Shown one piece after another: positions 45,965 to 56,914 of a stretch of DNA of 64,000 nt (its first letter is position 1; every line of letters begins with the position of its first letter). The position numbers and the translations under genes are program-made. Under the pieces are notes generated by a model, which was not told the DNA's origin, searched no databases, and saw only the letters and a list, made by a program, of their open reading frames with translations. The stretch spans positions 1-64,000 of the forward strand of contig VCJN01000816.1 in assembly GCA_006384855.1 (NCBI GenBank). Direction: 5' to 3'. This DNA is from Tetraselmis striata (lineage: Eukaryota; Chlorophyta; Chlorodendrophyceae; Chlorodendrales; Chlorodendraceae).

Positions 45965-47750
45965 GAGACAGCGAGAACCATGACGGCGGCGAGACGCGGC
46001 ACTGGAACCCGGAGGCCCACATTGGGGACGACGAGTACATCCTCACGGACGTCAAAGCATCGGTGGCCGAGGCCACCGCTGGCAAGACTGGCGAGCGAAA
46101 GATGCGGAGGGTGGAGAGAATCAACAGTAAAGGGTGCGATTACCCGCATCTCCGCAGTGGGGGCAGAAGAGCGCCCGCATCTCTCGCGTACAAACCCGTG
46201 TACTGTCGCTCCTAGCTCTTGTAACGCTGCCATGTGCAAGGAGCCCTTTGTCGTTGTCACGTCGCCTTGGTTCACTCACCTAGATTTGCTCCTACCGTTG
46301 CAGGCGGCCTCCAAGGCGGAAATCTGTCGCGTGCAGATTCCGAGCACCCACTTGACGCAAGGGCCCCTCCCGCGAATGGGTTTTACCTCGACGGTCTGTT
46401 GACAGCGGATCGTGTACCTATCATCGCGTCAAAGCACCCAAGAAACCCCGACACCAACAGACGCGCCTTGCGGTCGGTCGTCGGAAGAGACTCGGCGACT
46501 TTAACGGAGCATCTCTCGGATGGGGCATCTCGGCAAGCAACGTAGGTTCGTGTATGCGAGACAGCGAGAACCATGGCGGCGGCGAGAGACATGCGATACT
46601 GGAACCCGGAGGCCCACATTGGGGACGACGAGTACATCCTCGCGGGCGTCAAAGCATCGGTGGCCGAGGCCACCGCTGGCAAGACTGACGAGCACGAGAT
46701 GCGAAGGGTGGAGAGAATTAATCGTAAAGGGTGGGATTACCCGCATCTCCGCTGTGGGGGCAGAAGAGCGCCCGCGTCTCTCGCGTACAAACATGTGTAC
46801 TGTCGCTCCTAGCTCTTGTAACGCTGCCATGTGCAAGGAGCCCTTTGTCGTTGTCACGTCGCCTTTGTTCACTCACATGGATATGTTGCTCCTACCGCTG
46901 CTGGCGGCCTCCAAGGCGGAAATCTGTCGCGTGCAGATTCCGAACACCCACTTGACGCAAGGCCCCCTCCCACAAATGGACTATCTCGACAGTCTGTTAA
47001 CAACGTGGGTCGTGTACCTATCATCGCGTCAAAGCACCCAAGAAACCCCGACACCAACAGACGCGCCTTGCGGTTGGTCGTCGGAAGAGACTCGGCGACT
47101 TTAACGGCGCATCTACTCTCGGAGCACCTCAGCAAGCAACGTCGGTTCGTGCATGCGAGACAGCGAGAACCATGGCGGCAGCGAAAGAGATGCGGCAATG
47201 GAACCCGGAGGCCCACATTGGGGACGACGAGCGACGAGTACATCCTCGCGGACGTCGAAGCAGCGGTGGCCGAGGTCGCCGCTGGCAAGACCGACGAGCA
47301 CGAGATGCGAAGGGTGGAGAGAACTAATCGTAAAGGGTGGGATTACCCGCATCTCCGCAGTGGGGGCAGGTGAACGCCCGCATCTCTCGCGTACAAACCC
47401 GTGTACTGTCGCTCCTAGCTCTTGTAACGCTGCCATGTGCAAGGAGCCCTTTGTCGTTGTCATGTTGCTTTTGTTCACACACATGGATATGTTGCCCCTA
47501 CCGCTGTTGGCGGCCTCCACGGCGGAAATCTGTCGCGTGCAGATTCCGAGCACCTACTTGACGCAAGGGCCCCTCCCGCGAATGGACTACCTCGACAGTC
47601 TGTTGACAGCGGGTCGTGTACTTATCATCGCGTCAAAGCACCCAAGAAACCCCGACACCAATAGACGCGCCTTGTGGTTGGTCGTCGGAAGCGGCGACTT
47701 TAACGGCGCATTTCTCGGAGCACCTCGGCAAGCAACGTGGGTTCGTGCAT
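45965..47750 (+). repeat. Three-unit tandem array (593-599 bp) encoding methyltransferase-like modules
   Basis: Units start at 45965, 46558 and 47157 with GAGACAGCGAGAACCATG and are roughly 90 percent alike by eye. Each encodes, in one frame, HIGDDEYILADVKASVAEA with MRRVERINRKG. In another frame each encodes KEPFVVVTSPLFTHMDMLL with ASKAEICRVQIP and LTQGPLP, then RVPIIASKHPRNPDTNRRAL. The second part aligns with the neighbouring PHD-methyltransferase (APFIVVTSP, FQLLDLAL, then GP-P, GQLHII, PRN, RR). The third unit has lost the TSP box (VVVMLLLF). The array looks like amplified pieces of that gene family; no unit has a full open frame. Confidence 0.7.
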
Positions 47751-47917
47751 GCCCCGTGACAGGGGATTCATGCAGCTTTAGCTTCGCTGCCATAGCTCAC
47801 TGGTCAATACCTCATTAATAATATTCGACAATCATAACCAATCATTTTTGACCGCAGATAAGAGTCAAATCGACCCCCGTCGGTCGATTTCACAAACCGC
47901 ACTTCCTTTGCTAGCGC

Positions 47918-47988
47918 GGCCAAGGCAGCGCGGCGCCAACGCGCCGCGGCCGGGGCAGCGCGGCGCCAACGCGCCGTGGCCGGGGCAT
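47918..47988 (+). repeat. Short GC-rich tandem repeat (32 bp, about twice)
   Basis: GCAGCGCGGCGCCAACGCGC followed by CGYGGCCGGG is repeated twice head to tail, directly before the 187-bp satellite. Confidence 0.85.
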
Positions 47989-47999
47989 GTTGGTGATTC

Positions 48000-48655
48000 A
48001 TGCAACTCCGCATACTCAATGGTTTGCAGCCATCTATGCAATTAAAGCATGCCTAACGGCAGCATCTGCGGTGCAGCGCTGCAACAATCTGCGGCGTGCC
48101 GCAAGCAAATATCACGTATTAGCGGTACCGCCTTGCAATCCATATGGTATCGTCAAGCCGGTGTGCGTTCACATCCCTTCTTTGCCATGCAACCCCGCAT
48201 ACTAAATGGTTTGCGGCCATCTATGCAATTAAAGCATGCCTAACGGCAGCATCTGCGGTGCAGCGCTGCAACAATCTGCGGCGTGCCGCAAGCAAATATC
48301 ACGTATTAGCGGTCCCGCCTTGCAATCCATATGGTATCGTCAAGCCGGTGTGCGTTCACATCCCTTCTTTGCCATGCAACCCCGCATACTAAATGGTTTG
48401 CGGCCATCTATGCAATTAAAGCATGCCTAAAGGCAGCATCTGCGGTGCAGCGCCGCAGCAATCTGCGGCTTGCCGCCAACAAATATCAGGTAGTAGCGGT
48501 ACTGCCTTGCAATCCGTATAGTATTGTAAAGCATATGCGCAATTAAATTCCATTTTCTCATACAAATCCGCATAGTGAAAGGTTGGCAGCCATCTATTAG
48601 GCCGTTATAGCCTGCCTAAAGGCGGCAATCTGCGGTGCATCGCTGTAGCAATCAA
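48000..48655 (+). repeat. 187-bp tandem satellite, about 3.5 units
   Basis: Units start with ATGCAACYCCGCATACT at 48000, 48187 and 48374, with a partial diverged unit from 48560. Units 1 and 2 are nearly identical; later ones diverge. The overlapping 60-80-codon frames are products of the repeat. Confidence 0.93.
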
Positions 48656-49928
48656 TGTCCGAACGTCGACTCGCAGGTGTGCAAGGAGGCATGGATCGTC
48701 TTCATCCGCAAGGTCAGCTTTCTCCGCCTCCGGAGGATTGCACGGTCACGATTGCCCACCGATTGCACAGACTGGCCCACGAAGCTCATGAGATTCCACA
48801 TCGAGTTCTTTCCGTTGACCACAAAGTCTACATGCTTCATTGTGGGCAACTTGGCGCAAACTTTGAGGCACTTTGGCTTCCCCGAGACAGCCGCGAACAA
48901 GATTGCGTCGGCTCTCGACATGGTGCCGACCAAAGTGTTCTCGCACACTATTGCAAGCGGATTTCGGAAGCTGTTAGTGCGTGCGCTCCCTGACCCTGTC
49001 AACGAGCACGCGTACGCCGACCGCAAGCGCGCACTCCAAGACTCCAATGGCAGCCAGGGAGCCTGACCGGAGGCATCTTGGCAACATGCCGTGGAGTCCG
49101 TTCTCTTCGTGGAGTGCCAGAGCAAGACGGTGAAACACTGTGGCTACTCGATTCGCAGCGTGCGCGAATGGTACAACGACAACGAGATGCGGCGCGGCAT
49201 TCAACACATCAAGAACCAACGCTTCACGAAGCCCACCAACACCTGTCAGCCCTGCCCAGCCGGCTTTCTACCCCCCACCGTCTTGGCCGACGACCGCCAC
49301 TACTAGGTCGTAGCGGCGCCGCGTCAGGCTGGCGGGTCCTCCAAGCCCGCATCTCAGCCACCGCCAGCGGATTCCGGCGGAGATGGCTCCCAAAACGGCG
49401 CTGCAACAGGTCTCTTGGTGCTTCGAGCAGCTCCGCTCCCTCCCCCGAGCAGGCTTGGTCCCTCGGAGACTGCCAAGCCGCCGAGTGAGCCTCAGCCTTC
49501 GAGTGCGACAAAGCGCCCGCACGGTGCGTTGAGCACGGGAGGCAAGAGCAGCTTGTCGCCCATGAAGGTCGGTGCGTAGGAAGCATTCCAAGAAGCGCGG
49601 GCCGAGTCCTCCTTTAAAGATGGCGAAGTACTCGGAGGACGAGGACCCGTTTTAGGCGCCTAAGCCGAAACGCGAAGCCACGTCAAGCCGCCAGGCGCCT
49701 TCGGGTGCCGCTGGTGGGAGCCGCGGGGCCACATCTTCCCGTGGCGGTGCCCCATCTCCGCCTCCCCGACCCGCATCTCCGCCAAAGGAGCCTGCATCTC
49801 GGGACGCGAAGCCCGCACCGCCGCCTGCGCCGACTGCTCGCCCCAACGCCGCATCGCTGTTAGCAAAGTTTAGAGGTAGCATCTCGCTGCGACGAACCCA
49901 ATCTCTGAGGTCGGCGATATACTCGTAG
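48635..49928 (+). pseudogene. Hypothetical gene 3' region next to terminal repeat D
   Basis: A series of in-register plus-strand frames: FHIEFFPLTTKSTCFIVGN and FGFPETAANKIASALDMVP; then VESVLFVECQSKTVKHCGYS with FTKPTNTCQPCPAGF; then a long Pro/Ala/Ser-rich basic tail with KPKREATSS and FRGSISLRRTQSLRS, ending at a TAG about 75 bp before repeat D. The first part looks like a globular domain with a Cys motif (TCQPCPAG); the tail would be disordered. Family unknown. Several interruptions suggest decay. Its closeness to repeat D suggests it could be the last gene of an element ending there. Confidence 0.42.
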
Positions 49929-50001
49929 GCCCTGTTCGAGTGAGGCTCTTCTTCCGGGCTTTAAACGCCAGTAGTCGCCACGCTCTCGCGTCCCTAATCT
50001 T

Positions 50002-50202
50002 CCTAGGTGAGGCGGGTAGTACTTTACGCGACTGAGGGCGCGAAGAGGACACGCCGATTTGTCATTTTTAGTACTCTCGTATAGTATGTGTTGCATTGCA
50101 CATGAAACGTGCCCGAAAAGTGGATACACATCCCAGCCTAAGCGATCACGTGGGGGGCACATTTTTGAGTCCCAGAATAGGACGTTTTGACTCAAAAATC
50201 AC
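50002..50202 (-). repeat. Terminal repeat copy D (inverted match to 29317-29510)
   Basis: Read on the minus strand it begins GTGATTTTTGAGTCAAAACG and GGGACTCAAAAATGTGCC, then follows copy C closely to CCGCCTCACCTA. The first 45 bp also resemble copies A and B. The terminus faces right, so the body would extend leftwards, towards C and B. Confidence 0.82.
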
Positions 50203-50647
50203 TGTGAGAATGAGATGTGACATACGGGTGACGAAGCACTACCACTAGCGACTATTATTTATCCGTGAAGGCTGCTGCTGGTGGCGGCATGTCCATCTAG
50301 TTACGTACGAGTACATCCGGCGGTATTGCCGGCGGGCGATACACCCTTTTTTAATCGTTGTGGTAGTCGTACTAGCGCGGTGACGCGTTACATGGCACTG
50401 ACGTATAAGGTGCGATGTTGTCCATGTAGTACCGGGTAGTACGCGATGTATTTATTATGCCTGATGATCCCACCCACCCACCCACCGCCTGGGCGGGCCC
50501 GACGACCGTCCTCCGCCCTCGGAATCGCGGGCCCTTCCTCCGCCTCCACCCCCGGCTGGGGATGGGGGCGGGGATCGTGCACGGGTGGCGCCTTGGTAGC
50601 CTTGGCCCCGCCCGTGCTGCCACTGCCGCGGAGGAGCAGTGTGAGTT
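50203..50647. other. No supported gene
   Basis: Pro- and Arg-rich frames on both strands without a recognisable domain. On the minus strand at about 50390-50450, the words TRYYMDN recall TRYYYMD in the methyltransferase-like region at 41.6 kb. That could be a remnant of a second copy, but it is too short to assert. Confidence 0.3.
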
Positions 50648-51480
50648 GGACACCGGCGTCTCACGTCGTTGCTGGTTCGGTCAACTCCCCGTTCGCTGTT
50701 CTTTGAGCACCCTCTCCCTTCATGTCATGTCGGCGCCTCCACATCACATTCGGCGTAGTGCCGCTATTGGAGTGGCCCGGGATGATGTGCTGGGAAGGGA
50801 GTTCTACGTTCGGCGGAAGGGGACGCGGCCGAGCTGGCGGCGGATCTGGCGCTAGGCGGAACAACGCGCGCTGGACACCGGCGTCTTACGTCGTTGCTGG
50901 TTCGGTCAACTCCCCGTTCGCTGTTCTTTGAGCACCCTCTCCCTTCCTGTCATGTCGGCGCCTCCACATCACATTCAGCCTAGTGCCGCTATTGGAGTGG
51001 CCCGGGATGTTGTGCTGGGGAAGGAAAATCTACGTTTGGCGGAAGGGGACGCGACCGAGCCGGCGGCGGATTTGGCGCTGGGCGGAACAGCGCGCACTGG
51101 ACACCGGCGTCTTACGTCGTTGCTGGCCCGGTCGGCTCTCCATGTCCTACTTGTTGAGCACTCCCTTCCTGACATGTTGGCGCCTCCACATCACATTCGG
51201 CTTAGTGCCGCTATTGGAGTGGCCCGGGATGTTGTGCTAGGGAAGGCGTTCTACGTTTGGCGGAAGGGGACGCGATCGAGCCGGCGGCGGATTCGGCCCT
51301 GGGTCTGTTGCACGCCCGTGGCGCCCCGTTCTGGGTTGGACCCCCCCACTTCCGCTCCTTGCTGCGAGACCTCTACTTCGAAGCCCCTTATCTGTCGGCG
51401 CCTTCACATGACATTCGGCCTAGTGCCGCTATTGGAGTGGCCCGGGATTGTGTGCTGGGGAGAGCGTCCTTACCGCGTGG
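50648..51480 (+). repeat. Tandem array, unit about 226 bp, 3.5 units
   Basis: Units begin GGACACCGGCGTCTYACGTC at 50648, 50873 and 51099; a partial unit ends near 51480. A plus-strand frame crossing units 2-4 (50928-51509) gives repeated APPHHI and SAAIGVARDVVLGK words. The repeat in the frame follows from the DNA repeat, so coding is doubtful. Confidence 0.9.
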
Positions 51481-51962
51481 AGCGGCGGCTGGCTGGTGGC
51501 GATGCCTGATCGGTGGCTGTCATGGCGGTTCCTGCCTCTTGTGGCCCGTAGCTGGATTTCTTTTTGGATTTCTGCATGGATTTCTTGAATTTTGCAGCTA
51601 AAGCACATGTAATCACAATTAAGCCGGTACCGGGTATCTATTACGAACCCGGGCGCAATGACAAATCGTCCTGTGGATAACTGCATGTACGACTATTAGT
51701 ACATGGGAGCGCGAATCGCAGCCGTACTATTCGGCAAGAATGGGGAATTTTGTGTACATTATAACTAGTACTGCTGAACGGGGCATGCCCGCCGTCCGAT
51801 CAAAGGTCATAAGACGGGCGGTTTGGCTGCCATGTTTTGCCAAAGAGTGCTCACGTTACATAAATATTCGCGAGGGGGAGGGGGGGGGGGCAGGCAGCGG
51901 TTTGCCGAAGAATGTTTGAATTACAATATTCGCGACAGCTGCCGTCGGGGCATGTGGCGGGA

Positions 51963-51987
51963 GGGGGGGGGGGGGGGGGGGGGCGCG

Positions 51988-52019
<32 letters not shown>
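51963..52019. repeat. Poly(G)21 facing poly(C)30 across a 6-bp spacer
   Basis: G run at 51963-51983, then CGCGGT, then a C run at 51990-52019, followed by further C-rich sequence. The two runs are complementary and could form a hairpin or cruciform with more than 20 G-C pairs. Confidence 0.95.
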
Positions 52020-52166
52020 ACCCCCCGCCCGCCGCTCCCGCCGGGGGAGTGAGGGAAGGGGGGTACGGGGGCGGGGGCTACTGCTTGTTCTTGTTCTTGC
52101 GTGCCCGGGGGACCCTCCGCTTCGACGATCTCGTTGCCTCCGCCTCCGCCTCCGACTCCGCGACCG

Positions 52167-52747
52167 TCAGTTCTTACCTCGGCGCTTCTTCACTGGCCTC
52201 TTCCGCTTCGTGTCATCCGTCAGTGTCTTCACCACCCCGGGAGGCTGTGCCGTCGACGACGCCGCCATGAGTTTTTTCGCCTTGGCGTCGGGACGCCCCC
52301 TGTGCCCAGACGCCCACAACAAGCCACAAGCATTTCGCCTATAAGCGGCTGAGGATGCGGCCTCCTCGGCCACCACGAGTTGCGCCGCTGGCACTATGGA
52401 AGCCTTGGCGTTGAGGTGGGCCTTACGGCGCTCCCGGACGAACCTGCGCGTGGCACAAGTTAGCCACGAGTGGGTGCGTGCTAATGTAGAGGGTGGAGTG
52501 TTTTGTTGCGTGCCCACCTTGTCACGCGTTTCCTCATGTCTTTCTCGTCCTCCTCGATGCCGGCGGCGCGGACACGCGAGACAACAAGGCTCGCCGCCCA
52601 CTTTTGCCCGGGAGACGAGGTCTGCCATTGCGCTGTGAGCGGTGAAGGGGGGGGGGGGGGCGGCCGAGGTGGAGAAACTAACACCCAGTCGACGACCGCC
52701 TTCCGCAGCAGCAAACGACACAGCGGGGGCGAGGAGCAGCGCGCCAC
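52167..52747 (-). CDS. Small basic protein gene, spliced
   Basis: Exon with VSRVRAAGIEEDEKDMRKRV ends at ACAAG|GTGGGC. An intron of about 90 bp ends GCGCAG|GTTCGTC, joining in phase to FVRERRKAHLNAKASIV and QLVVAEEAASSAAYR. The C-terminus is strongly basic (TKRKRPVKKRRGKN), like a nuclear or RNA-binding tail. Upstream, GGCCG(C)14 TTCACCGCTCACAG looks like a pyrimidine tract and acceptor, so a first exon near 52700-52750 (MARCSSPPLC) is possible. Family not recognised. Confidence 0.45.
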
Positions 52748-53614
52748 TACTACTATTTATATGCACGTATTGTGAAGGGCTAGTCGGTGCGGCATTGTGT
52801 CGGCGTAATTTCGCAATGTTTATTGTTGAAGTAGCACGGCGTAATGAATACCACACCGGTTCCCCGGGAACTCGCTAACTGAAATCCTCCCGGGGTTTAA
52901 GCTGTGTATAGCGGGGTCACAATCCTGAGATGCAACTACCGAAACGAGTGCGAATAGTGATTAGTATCCGGTTGATACAGTCAAATATAACGTCATTTGA
53001 TGAAAACTCAGAGCCCACGTGACCACCCGTCTCGCCAACCCATCCCGCCCCACCGATGCCAATCGAACACACCGGCCGGCACCATCACGCGCATACCGCG
53101 GTAGCAGCGCGCTAACGTAGGCATATGGTGGCGTTCAGGTGCCTCGCCTTGTGTGTCGCGGGCAGGGATGGGGCTGGCGGCGGGATGATGAGGGAGGAGC
53201 GCGAGCGGTCACGTGCAAATATTACGCACGTAGCGCGTGCCACGTAGCCAAAAAGCGTTGCCAGCTACACATCTCGGATTTGAGACCCGTTTACGGTCTT
53301 CAGAAACGAGTACCTGCGCGAACCGGTGTGACGTGGTTTCACCGAGTGAATCCGGGATAATATATGCGGTAGGGCGCGCGTATATGTGCGCGACGGATGT
53401 GCGCGGATGTGCGCACCGTTGTGCAGCAGCGTTGTGCGGCGTTGTGCACCGATGTGCACGAAGATGTGCACGACATGTAGGGGCGGAGCGGGTGAGTGTC
53501 CGCCGCTCCACCTAGCGCCGCAAATCCCCGTGTGTGGGCCAACACCCAAGACCCCCCCCCCCCCCCCCCCCCCAATAAACCTGCCGCCATGTCAAACAAT
53601 GTTAAATCCCCGAG
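52748..53614. other. No supported gene; GTGCG-rich patch and C run
   Basis: At 53375-53475 the sequence is a degenerate run of GTGCR words (for example GATGTGCGCGGATGTGCGC). A 21-base C run lies at about 53552-53572, just before the first exon of the next gene. No other content is recognised. Confidence 0.45.
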
Positions 53615-55095
53615 CTCCTCGCTGAGGAACATGCGACGACGAGGTTGCAAGCCTACCTCGAGCGGTGGCTACATGATGGTGGTACCTATGACCCCGTACA
53701 CATGGAGCTGTGGAGGCTTCTCGGACAAGACGCCGCGCATGCCTTGCAGAGAAGGTTCCCTAATGTGGTCCCGACGCCAGACCCGGATCTGAACGCTCCC
53801 GGGCTGCTAGAGGTGGGTTTGTTGTCGCACATCGCATAAGACCTGGTTGGTTTCAGCGAAGGACGCGGCGGAGCGGAAGGGAGTACAAACGTCGTGGTTA
53901 TGAGCATGGTGTTGAGCATGGTGTGTGTGCCCCTGACACCAACAAGTCATCCTGCCCCCGGAAGACCTGGACGTTGCAAACCACACGCAGGTGAAGCCGT
54001 ATGACGGGGAAAGGAGGGCAAAGTCGACCAGTGGAAGCTGTGGCATTGGGCAAGGAGTGCGCCAGAGACCTGGGTCGGCAAAAAGCAGAGTCACATGAAG
54101 AGGTGCCCACCCTCCCCCCCCCCCCCCCCCCGGCCCCCTTCAACCTCTGACTCGTGCATCGCTTATTCTGAGCGTGTGCCTTGCAGGAAGGCCTTGTTTG
54201 CCGCCTTGCTGGAATTGCGGCGCGCTTTCGTGGCTGGTGCCGAGAAGCAAGGCCGGCGAGATAGCACCAAGGTTTTGGTCGTGGCCGGTGATCGCGTTGC
54301 TGTTCACCCCGGCGGATGCCCCCGCTCAGATCACCCACATTGATGGGCAGGCTCCAAATCTGCAGGCCATCATTGCATGGACGTGCCACTGCCGCCCCAC
54401 TGAGTTGTATCGCGGACCAGAAGTGAGCTTCAGAGATGCCGTGAAGCACACTCGGTACCCCGTGCGCCCCCCCCCCCCCCCCCCCCAGGCGGGTGGCGGG
54501 AGCGGGGGCGGGGGCGGGGACTGAGTGCCATCCATGTGTTGAAATGAAAAGGGTCACGAGGATCACCGCCTCACGGAGAGGACGCTGGCGGACGGAGACA
54601 GATCCGGGAGCTGCCGACTTCATCATGAGCCACAAGAACTTGATGCAGCTCCTGGAGGACTTGGAGCGTGGCATGGGTGTCCCCGAGGAGGACAGGCCCT
54701 ACATGAAACAATACCACGGGTACATGTTTGGGTCGAACACGACGCACCGCGGGCCCGTGGGCGCCCCAGTTGAGCTGTTCAGCGGTAACCCCTGTCCCAA
54801 GTGTCGCGGGCGTGGCAATGTCCGCTTGTACGGGCAGGGGCACCTTCTGGGACTGCCTGGCTGCGGCCGTGCGGACGACCCTACCGAGTACACGCCGTTG
54901 TTGGCAGCCTACAACGAGGCACTTTACCCACACATCACCCCCCGCAGTGATGCTGCGGAGAAACGCAATCACGACTTGGCGGCGCATTATGTGGCCCACT
55001 TTGGGGATCATGCTGTGTTGCCAAAGCATTTGTACAGTGACGAGGGCTACGCCAGCATCCATGCCATAGCGAAGGAGCTGCGGCTTTCTGCTTAG
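53615..55095 (+). CDS. Spliced gene of unknown function with a C-terminal Cys motif
   Basis: A first exon (53615-53812) encodes LLAEEHATTRLQAYLERWL and ends at GAG|GTGGGT. Later exon-like stretches read ILPPEDLDVANHTQVKPYDG, VDQWKLWHWARSAPETWVG, KALFAALLELRRAFVAGAE (after TTGCAG, ending CCAAG|GTTTTG) and ITHIDGQAPNLQAIIAWTC (after GCTCAG). The last exon encodes HKNLMQLLEDLERGMGVPEE, SGNPCPKCRGRGNVRLYG and PLLAAYNEALYPHI, ending KELRLSA. The CPKC...LPGC cluster may bind zinc. Poly(C) runs lie in two introns (54116-54132 and 54467-54486). One internal frame change was not explained. The N-terminus was not located. Confidence 0.5.
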
Positions 55096-55469
55096 GCTGC
55101 GGCTCCTGCTGCTGCCGCTGCCACCTCCATCCCGCCGTAGACGATCGGGTATGGCAGCACTGCCCGTGCTTGTAAATAAGGATCATGGATCATGGTCAAT
55201 GGATCATGTCATGCTCCGGTTGTACTCCTACACTTCCTCCACTTTGGGGGGGGGGGGGGGGGCGGGTGTCTTGCCCTTATTACTTGCATAGGTGGACGTG
55301 CTGGATATGGAGGTCACCGGGCACATCGCGTGGTTCCGGAGCAGTACATGCGCGCCTCCTCGTCTTGTTTGCAATCGTCGCCCCTAATCCAATGCATGGT
55401 GAGTAGCGGGACGCTGCCCCCCCCCCCCCCCCCCCCGGGTATAAGTAAACAAATATCCAGCCGTGCATG

Positions 55470-56780
55470 CGTCGCAATCGGTACCCAATGAGCGGGGTAT
55501 GTGACAGTGGTTTCGGAGCAGTGCAAGCATTCCGTGCGTGCACAAGCACGTACGACTGGGAATGAGGCGGGGGTTGCGGATGGAGTGCATTGGCGGTGCA
55601 TAAAATAGCGTGTTGCTGGGGCATATACACACACATACGTACATGTACTGCTCCGAAACCAGCCCACATGTCTTTTACGCCGGGAGGATGGGCATCCGGC
55701 GTGCGATGCACCCCAAGTATTTGCAGCACGCTACTCTACGCACCGCCAATGCACTCCTCCATCCGCATCTGCACTCCTCCATCCAGCACGCCTCCATCCG
55801 CGTCGGAGCCGGTAGTAAGTGTTGTTGTGTGCGCACGTCGTGACAAGCAACATTACTCGGTGGGAATTGCAATTAGCGGGGAATAATGTGAAGGCATTTT
55901 CGAAATCGACGGAGAATGAGGCGTTGCTGGCGGAGTGCATTGGCGGTGCATAGAGTAGCGTGTTGCTGGGGTTTTGGTTGCATCGGACGCCGTATTCGCA
56001 TCCATCCGGGACGGAATGTCCGGTTTTCACACATTTGTGTGTGAATATAGTGTGAATATTACGCGTCTTTTACGCCGGGTGGATGGGCATCCGGCGTCCG
56101 ATGCACCCCGAATCTCACCAACACGCTACTCTACGCACCGCCAATGCACTCCGCCAGCCCCGCCTCTTTCCGCGCGCGTCCTACGTTGCATTGTATGTAT
56201 ATACATACGTACATGTGCTGCTCCGAAACCAGCCCACATGTCTTTTACGCCGGGTGGATGGGCATCCGGCGTGCGATGCACCCCAAGTATTTGCACCACG
56301 CTACCCTATGCACCGCCAATGCACTCCGCCAGCCCCGCCTCCATCCGCGTCGGAACCGGTAGTAAGTGTTGTTGTGTGCGAACATCATGAGAACATTACA
56401 CGGCGGGAATTGCAATTAGCGGTGGATAATTTGAAGGCATTTTCGAAATCGACGGAGATAAGGCGGTGCTGGCGGAGTGCATTGGCGGTGCATAGAATAG
56501 CGTGTTGCTGGGGTTTTGGTTGCATCGGATGCCGTATTCCCATCCATCCCGCACGGAATGTCCGGTTTTCACACATTTGTGTGAATATTACGCGTCTTTT
56601 ACGCCGGGTGGATGGGCATCCGGCGTCTGATGCACCCCGAATCTCACCAACACGCTACTCTACGCACCGCCAATGCCCTCCGCAAGCCCCGCCTGTTTCC
56701 GCGCGCGTCCTACGTTGCATTGTATGTATATACATACGTACATGTACTGCTCCGAAACCAGCCCAAACTTAATGAGTGCA
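55470..56780. repeat. Complex array of direct and inverted repeats
   Basis: The module GCACCGCCAATGCACTCC recurs at about 55741, 56138, 56311 and 56664, and in inverted form at about 55585, 55930 and 56476. The module TCTTTTACGCCGGG with ATGGGCATCCGGCG recurs at about 55673, 56070, 56242 and 56597. TACATACGTACATG with CTGCTCCGAAACCAGCCC occurs three times. The facing inverted modules would fold into long hairpins. Frames across the block are repeats of each other and are not supported as genes. Confidence 0.85.
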
Positions 56781-56796
56781 CAAGTGTAAATGGGCG

Positions 56797-56914
56797 GGGG
56801 GGGGGGGGGGGGGGTGTGGCGGCGGGGCATCCACTTACACATACCCCGGCGATGCATGACATATATTACAAGCCGTGGCGGGTCGGCGGGCCGACCCGGC
56901 GGGGGGGGGGGGGG
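56797..56914 (+). repeat. Two poly(G) runs
   Basis: G runs at about 56797-56814 and 56901-56914 in a GC-rich stretch without coding evidence. Confidence 0.9.

Noticed and set aside
45709-47800. Minus-strand ORFs starting MNKGDVTTTKGSLHM or MNQGDVTTTKGSLHM
   Set aside because: Antisense shadows of the array; the plus-strand frames align with the nearby methyltransferase and the minus-strand ones match nothing.
47999-48655. CRISPR array
   Set aside because: The repeat unit is 187 bp with no spacers, and the DNA is eukaryotic.
29317-50202. A Polinton/Maverick or giant-virus insertion
   Set aside because: The size and long inverted repeats would fit, but no DNA polymerase B, retroviral-type integrase, packaging ATPase, protease or capsid frame was seen.
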